Shown: positions 60,250 through 64,000 of the stretch, in pieces
How the letters are laid out: each line of letters begins with the position of its first letter
Numbering within the stretch: the first letter of the stretch is position 1
DNA from: Azolla caroliniana
Lineage: Eukaryota > Polypodiophyta
NCBI GenBank assembly: GCA_043228905.1
Contig: JBHGNT010000014.1
Span: forward strand, 14,694,001-14,758,000
Reading direction: 5' to 3'
Length of the DNA: 64,000 nucleotides
Notes under the pieces: generated by a model
What the model saw: the letters and a program-made list of their open reading frames with translations, nothing else
Database searches by the model: none
What the model was told of the DNA's origin: nothing
Made by a program: the position numbers and the translations under genes

Positions 60250-63200
60250 TCACTTCGGCATGGGATGTCTCTCCAATCCAATCCTCTTCCGGCATGCTTC
60301 CAACTTGTCGGGTGTGAGCACTTTGGTCAGCATATCTGAGCCGTTCTCGTCCGTGTGGATCTTCGTCAGCACGAACTCCTGGTCTTCTATCCTTTCCCGG
60401 ATCCAGTGATATCTTCGCTGGATGTGCTTCGTCCGGGAGTGATAGGCCGCGTTCTTCGCAAGGTGGATGGACCTCTGACTGTCGCAGTAGAGTCGGTACT
60501 CCTCTTGTCGGATACCGAGCTCTCTAATGAAGTCCTTCATCCATATTATTTCCTTGCCGGCTTCAACAGCCGCCATGTACTCCGCCTCCGTGGTTGACAA
60601 CGCAACTGTCTTCTGCAGCCTCGACTGCCATGAAACAGCTCCCCCTGCATACGTCATCACATACCCTGATGTGGACCGGCTGGTATCTGCATCAGCCGAC
60701 ATATCCGAATCGGTAAAGCCGTCGAGTTCGGGCTTACCGGAGCCGAATCGGAGGCACACGTTTGCCGTGCCCTTCAGGTATCGGAGTATCCACTTGACCG
60801 CGTTCCAGTGCTCTTTGCCGGGATTGCTCATGTACCGGCTCACCACTCCGACTGCGTATCCTATGTCCGGTCTTGTACACACCATTGCGTACATCAAGCT
60901 TCCGACGGCAGAGGCATATGGTACTTTCATCATGTCCTCCTTCTCAGCCTTTGTCTTGGGGCTTTGCTTGCTGGACAACTTGCAGTTTGCCGGGAGGGTT
61001 GAACCGACCAGTCTTGCTTCCGACATGTTGAACCGGTGAAGCACCTTTGTCACGTACTTCTCCTGTGACAGCCACAACTGCTTCTTCTTCCGGTCCCGGA
61101 TGATGTGCATCCCTAGTATTTGCCTCGCCGGACCTAGGTCCTTCATTGAGAAAGTTCGGTGAAGTGCTTTCTTCAGCATCCGTATCTTGGCCTGGTCCCG
61201 TCCGACGATCAACATGTCGTCCACGTACAGGAGGAGTATTAGAAAGTCTCCTCCTTCGAACTTCTTCACAAACACGCAGTGATCGGACTGCGTTTTGTGG
61301 TAGCCTTCGTCGGTCATGAAAGAGTCGAACTTCCGGTACCATTGCCGGGGAGCCTGCTTCAGTCCGTAAAGGCTCTTCTTCAACCGGCATACTAGGTGCT
61401 CCTTCCCTTTCTTCTCGAATCCTTCAGGTTGCTGCATGTAGATCTCTTCTTCGAGGTCACCGTGAAGGAATGCCGTCTTCACGTCCATCTGTTCTACTTC
61501 GAGGTCACCGTGAAGGAATGCCGTCTTCACGTCCATCTGTTCTACCTCGAGGTCCATGCTTGCCGCTATGCTCAGCACCGTCCGGATGGAGGTCATCTTC
61601 ACTACCGGGGCAAATATCTCGTCGAAGTCGACGCCCTTCTTCTGCTGAAACCCCTTCACCACGATCCTGGCTTTGTATCTCGGGGGGTTTCCGGCATCTC
61701 CCGGTTTCAGCTTGAACACCCACTTGTTACGGAGTGCCCGTTTTCCTTTCGGCAACTCCACAAGTTCATATGTGTGGTTCTCATGCAGGGAATCCATCTC
61801 CTCCTGCATGGCACTTAACCACCTGCGGCTATGGGTGTCATACTTCGCTTCTTCAAAACTCTCCGGCTCCCCCTCGTCGGTTAGCAGCACGTGCTCTGGT
61901 TCCGGAAATCTCCGGGGAGCCCTTCTCTCTCTTAGAGGATATCTCCGTTCCGGAGCTTCGGTAACCGGTTCTTCCGATTCTTCTTCATCCGAATCCATTT
62001 CGGGATCGGGGCCGGTTCCGGTATCATTTTCATCTTCTTCAGCCGGTTCTGTTTCTTCACCGTCTTCGGCCGGATCCTCGAGTGCTAACCGGTCCCTTGC
62101 CGGTCGGGACTGCTCCTCGTAGAGTTTATCCTCACCGGTCGACTTGGAGCTCTTCATCTTCTTCTCCGACTCCCAGTCGGCGAGTGTCTTGTCCTCCATG
62201 AAGATGATATCTCGACTCCTGAACATCTTCTTGTCGACCGGGTCCCATACTCGGTAGCCGAACTCGTCGTCGCCGTAACCGAGGAATATGCATGGCCGGG
62301 TCTTTGGATCTAACTTTCCTCTCCGGTCCTTTGCCACATGCACGTATGCGAGACACCCGAACACCTTCAGATGCCGGTAGGACACTTCCTTACCGGTCCA
62401 CACTTTCTGCGGCGTGTCTCCATCCAGGGGTACTGAGGGTGATCTATTTATCACATACGTCGCCATCGACATTGCCTCAGCCCAAAATCCCTTGGGTAAC
62501 TTCGCATGCGCCAGCATACTCCGGACCCTCTCCATTATGGTCCGGTTCATCCTCTCGGCCAGCCCGTTCAGTTCCGGCGTCTTCGGCACAGTAAACTCGA
62601 GCCGGATTCCCTTCGAGCGACAGTACTCCTGGAACTGCCCCCGGTATTCCCCTCCGTTATCCGCTCGTATCACTTTCAGCTTCTTGCCGGATTCTCTTTC
62701 CACTCTCGCGTGGAGTTCTTTGAAGACGGACAACACTTGGTCCTTTGTCTTCAACGGTGCCGTCCACAGCTTCCGGCTGTGATCATCAATGAATGTCACG
62801 AAGTACTGGGCTCCGCCATGTGACTTCGTTTCTACCTGACACACATCAGTGTGCACCAGCTCCAAGGGTGCGCTACGTCTCGTCGGTGGCCTTGAGTGGA
62901 AGGAGGTCCGGTTTTGCTTACTGGCCAGGCAATCGGTGCACTTCTCCAGATGCACATGCTTCACTGGAATGAGGTTGTCTTCTGCAAGCCTCTTCATCCC
63001 CTTCTCGCTCATGTGGCACAGTCTCTTGTGCCACAGCTCACCGGCAGTGTCGGTTGCCACGTTCAGCTCCTCCGGACATAGCCGGGAATTCATCAGGTAC
63101 AGTGTGTTGATCTTCCGGGCCCGAGCCACTATCAGGCTCCCTTTGCTGAACTTCATGACACCGTTCCGGATGCTACCCATGTAGCCTTCATCGTCTAGCC

Positions 63201-64000
63201 TCCCGGCCGAAATCAGGTTCAATCGAACCTCCGGAACGTGTCGAACATCCTTCAGCAGCATCTTGCATCCGGTTGATGTCATCAGCCACACGTCTCCTAT
63301 GCCGGCAATCCGGCATGTGCCTTCATTTCCCATCCGGACACAGCCGTGCTCACCGGCTGTGTAGGATGAGAAGTATTTCTTCTCCGGGGTCAGGTGGAAC
63401 GACGCTCCGGAATTGACCACCCAGGTCATCTCTACACCGGCAAGGTTCAGCTCCCTCTCTTCGGTAATGAGCATTATCTCTTCTTCACTTGCCGCGAGTG
63501 CCGTCGTTCCTTTTCGGTCCTGCCCTCGCCGATCCGGACATCTCCGGTCCGTGGCTCCCCGGTATGCACCGTTTCTCTCCGGTGACTTCTTCGAATCGGT
63601 GTCGTCGGCTCCGTTGTCCTTTCGGTAATGCCGACAATTCTTCCGGAAGTGCCCCGGCTTCCCACAGTGGAAGCATGTGGGCCTTCCTCTTGACTGCGAC
63701 CGGGTCCCCGACTTCTCCCGTCTTTGCGGACTCCGGTTCCATTGTCTTCCCCGATCCGATTCGGTAAGCAGCGCCTTCGGATCGGAAACCTGTTCCTTAT
63801 CCCTCCGACGCGCTTCTTCGTTCAAAATGCTTGTCTTTACCGTTTGTAGAGACAAGTTATCTTCGGTGCAGGAGGTGCTGAGAGTCACGACCAAGTTCTC
63901 CCAGCTTTCGGGCAATGTACACATCAGAATGATGGCTTGCATTGCATCCTCCAACGGGAACTTGATCGCCGCAAGCTGGTTCACGAATCCCATGAACGTG
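60250..64000 (-). CDS. Copia-F gag-pol polyprotein (N-terminus outside window)
   Basis: 1247 codons from the first Met at 63993; the frame probably started upstream. Residues: gag end 1-105; CCHC CFHCGKPGHFRKNC 107-120; protease about 185-275 with VVNSGASFH, Asn in place of the catalytic Asp; pre-integrase ELWHKRLCHMSEKGMKRL; integrase with LVHTDVCQVE, RADNGGEYRGQF and NGLAERMNRTIMERVRSML (D, D, E intact); acidic linker and PLRERRAPRRF; RT with a 16-residue tandem duplication of motif A (EQMDVKTAFLHG twice) and LLYVDDMLIVG; RNase H with DGFTDSDMSADADTSRSTSG, ALSTTEAEYMA and LYCDSQRSIHLAKN. Stop at 60250-60252 beside the purine tract. Coding is intact in length, but the protease change and RT duplication suggest it is not active alone. 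Confidence 0.9.
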   Translation of the reverse strand, partial: TFMGFVNQLAAIKFPLEDAMQAIILMCTLPESWENLVVTLSTSCTEDNLSLQTVKTSILNEEARRRDKEQVSDPKALLTESDRGRQWNRSPQRREKSGTRSQSRGRPTCFHCGKPGHFRKNCRHYRKDNGADDTDSKKSPERNGAYRGATDRRCPDRRGQDRKGTTALAASEEEIMLITEERELNLAGVEMTWVVNSGASFHLTPEKKYFSSYTAGEHGCVRMGNEGTCRIAGIGDVWLMTSTGCKMLLKDVRHVPEVRLNLISAGRLDDEGYMGSIRNGVMKFSKGSLIVARARKINTLYLMNSRLCPEELNVATDTAGELWHKRLCHMSEKGMKRLAEDNLIPVKHVHLEKCTDCLASKQNRTSFHSRPPTRRSAPLELVHTDVCQVETKSHGGAQYFVTFIDDHSRKLWTAPLKTKDQVLSVFKELHARVERESGKKLKVIRADNGGEYRGQFQEYCRSKGIRLEFTVPKTPELNGLAERMNRTIMERVRSMLAHAKLPKGFWAEAMSMATYVINRSPSVPLDGDTPQKVWTGKEVSYRHLKVFGCLAYVHVAKDRRGKLDPKTRPCIFLGYGDDEFGYRVWDPVDKKMFRSRDIIFMEDKTLADWESEKKMKSSKSTGEDKLYEEQSRPARDRLALEDPAEDGEETEPAEEDENDTGTGPDPEMDSDEEESEEPVTEAPERRYPLRERRAPRRFPEPEHVLLTDEGEPESFEEAKYDTHSRRWLSAMQEEMDSLHENHTYELVELPKGKRALRNKWVFKLKPGDAGNPPRYKARIVVKGFQQKKGVDFDEIFAPVVKMTSIRTVLSIAASMDLEVEQMDVKTAFLHGDLEVEQMDVKTAFLHGDLEEEIYMQQPEGFEKKGKEHLVCRLKKSLYGLKQAPRQWYRKFDSFMTDEGYHKTQSDHCVFVKKFEGGDFLILLLYVDDMLIVGRDQAKIRMLKKALHRTFSMKDLGPARQILGMHIIRDRKKKQLWLSQEKYVTKVLHRFNMSEARLVGSTLPANCKLSSKQSPKTKAEKEDMMKVPYASAVGSLMYAMVCTRPDIGYAVGVVSRYMSNPGKEHWNAVKWILRYLKGTANVCLRFGSGKPELDGFTDSDMSADADTSRSTSGYVMTYAGGAVSWQSRLQKTVALSTTEAEYMAAVEAGKEIIWMKDFIRELGIRQEEYRLYCDSQRSIHLAKNAAYHSRTKHIQRRYHWIRERIEDQEFVLTKIHTDENGSDMLTKVLTPDKLEACRKRIGLERHPMPK
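61451..61546 (-). repeat. 48-bp tandem duplication in the Copia-F RT gene
   Basis: Units 61451-61498 and 61499-61546 are nearly identical and in frame, each encoding DLEVEQMDVKTAFLHG with the first catalytic Asp of RT. Confidence 0.95.

Larger units (their letters stand above)
59522..64000 (-). mobile_element. Copia-F, young Ty1/copia element running off the window
   Basis: 3' LTR 59522-60239 (718 bp), purine tract 60240-60253, then one open frame through gag, protease, integrase, RT and RNase H to the window edge. It is inserted in the Gypsy-4 RNase H (left flank CTCTA); the other flank and 5' LTR lie outside. No stop or frameshift in 1247 codons makes it the youngest element here. Confidence 0.9.

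Noticed and set aside
61396-62823. Long plus-strand ORFs antisense to Copia-F
   Set aside because: High GC at third positions of Copia-F leaves the opposite strand open; the minus strand carries all retroelement domains.

Overview
The window is nuclear DNA of a land plant: an AT-rich background with one GC-rich intronless AP2/ERF transcription factor gene (7217-8245), surrounded by plant-type LTR retrotransposons. These include Ty1/copia elements primed by initiator tRNA-Met, Ty3/gypsy chromoviruses with chromodomains, and a gypsy element with two RNase H domains. I saw no rRNA gene, CRISPR array or bacterial operon structure. Nearly every other coding stretch is a retrotransposon or a broken gene. 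All assignments are from reading motifs; no database search was run.

Layout. 1-5783: AT-rich DNA with a perfect 21-bp palindrome, a tRNA-like repeat, an old copia remnant and a truncated copia (Copia-A) with its 5' LTR. 6839-9560: the ERF gene on the minus strand, a 155-bp tandem duplication downstream, and a microsatellite- and G-run-rich upstream region. 9561-15900: gene-poor DNA with small tandem duplications, a 169-bp hairpin and two orphan coding remnants. 16040-26230: three gypsy elements (Gypsy-1 and -2 minus, Gypsy-3 plus). 26240-30927: Copia-D (plus). 31250-38982: two broken non-retroelement genes on the minus strand. One is a VGHTHxDIDxxF-type (DUF7869-like) gene, split by Copia-B with a near-perfect 5-bp target duplication. 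The other is a beta-class DNA amino-methyltransferase with visible introns. 39040-43430: a LINE. 43430-53120: Gypsy-7 carrying Copia-C inside its reverse transcriptase. 53121-53616: a minus-strand ParB/sulfiredoxin-like reading frame that I infer is the upstream part of the methyltransferase gene. 53745-56890: a chimera in which a gypsy 5' half is fused to a copia 3' half. 56920-59521: Gypsy-4, interrupted by Copia-F (59522 to beyond the window end), the youngest-looking element with a 1247-codon open frame.

Most interesting. First, a eukaryotic ParB-like plus DNA methyltransferase gene next to a DUF7869-like gene, both on one strand, possibly parts of one mobile or domesticated system, pulled apart by nested retrotransposons. 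Second, a group of copia elements that carry two polypurine tracts flanking an extra 3' cassette, which in two of them encodes a shared KTxTWSDV motif. Third, an in-frame gypsy/copia reverse transcriptase fusion. Fourth, LTR repeats in Copia-F whose hairpin arms change together.
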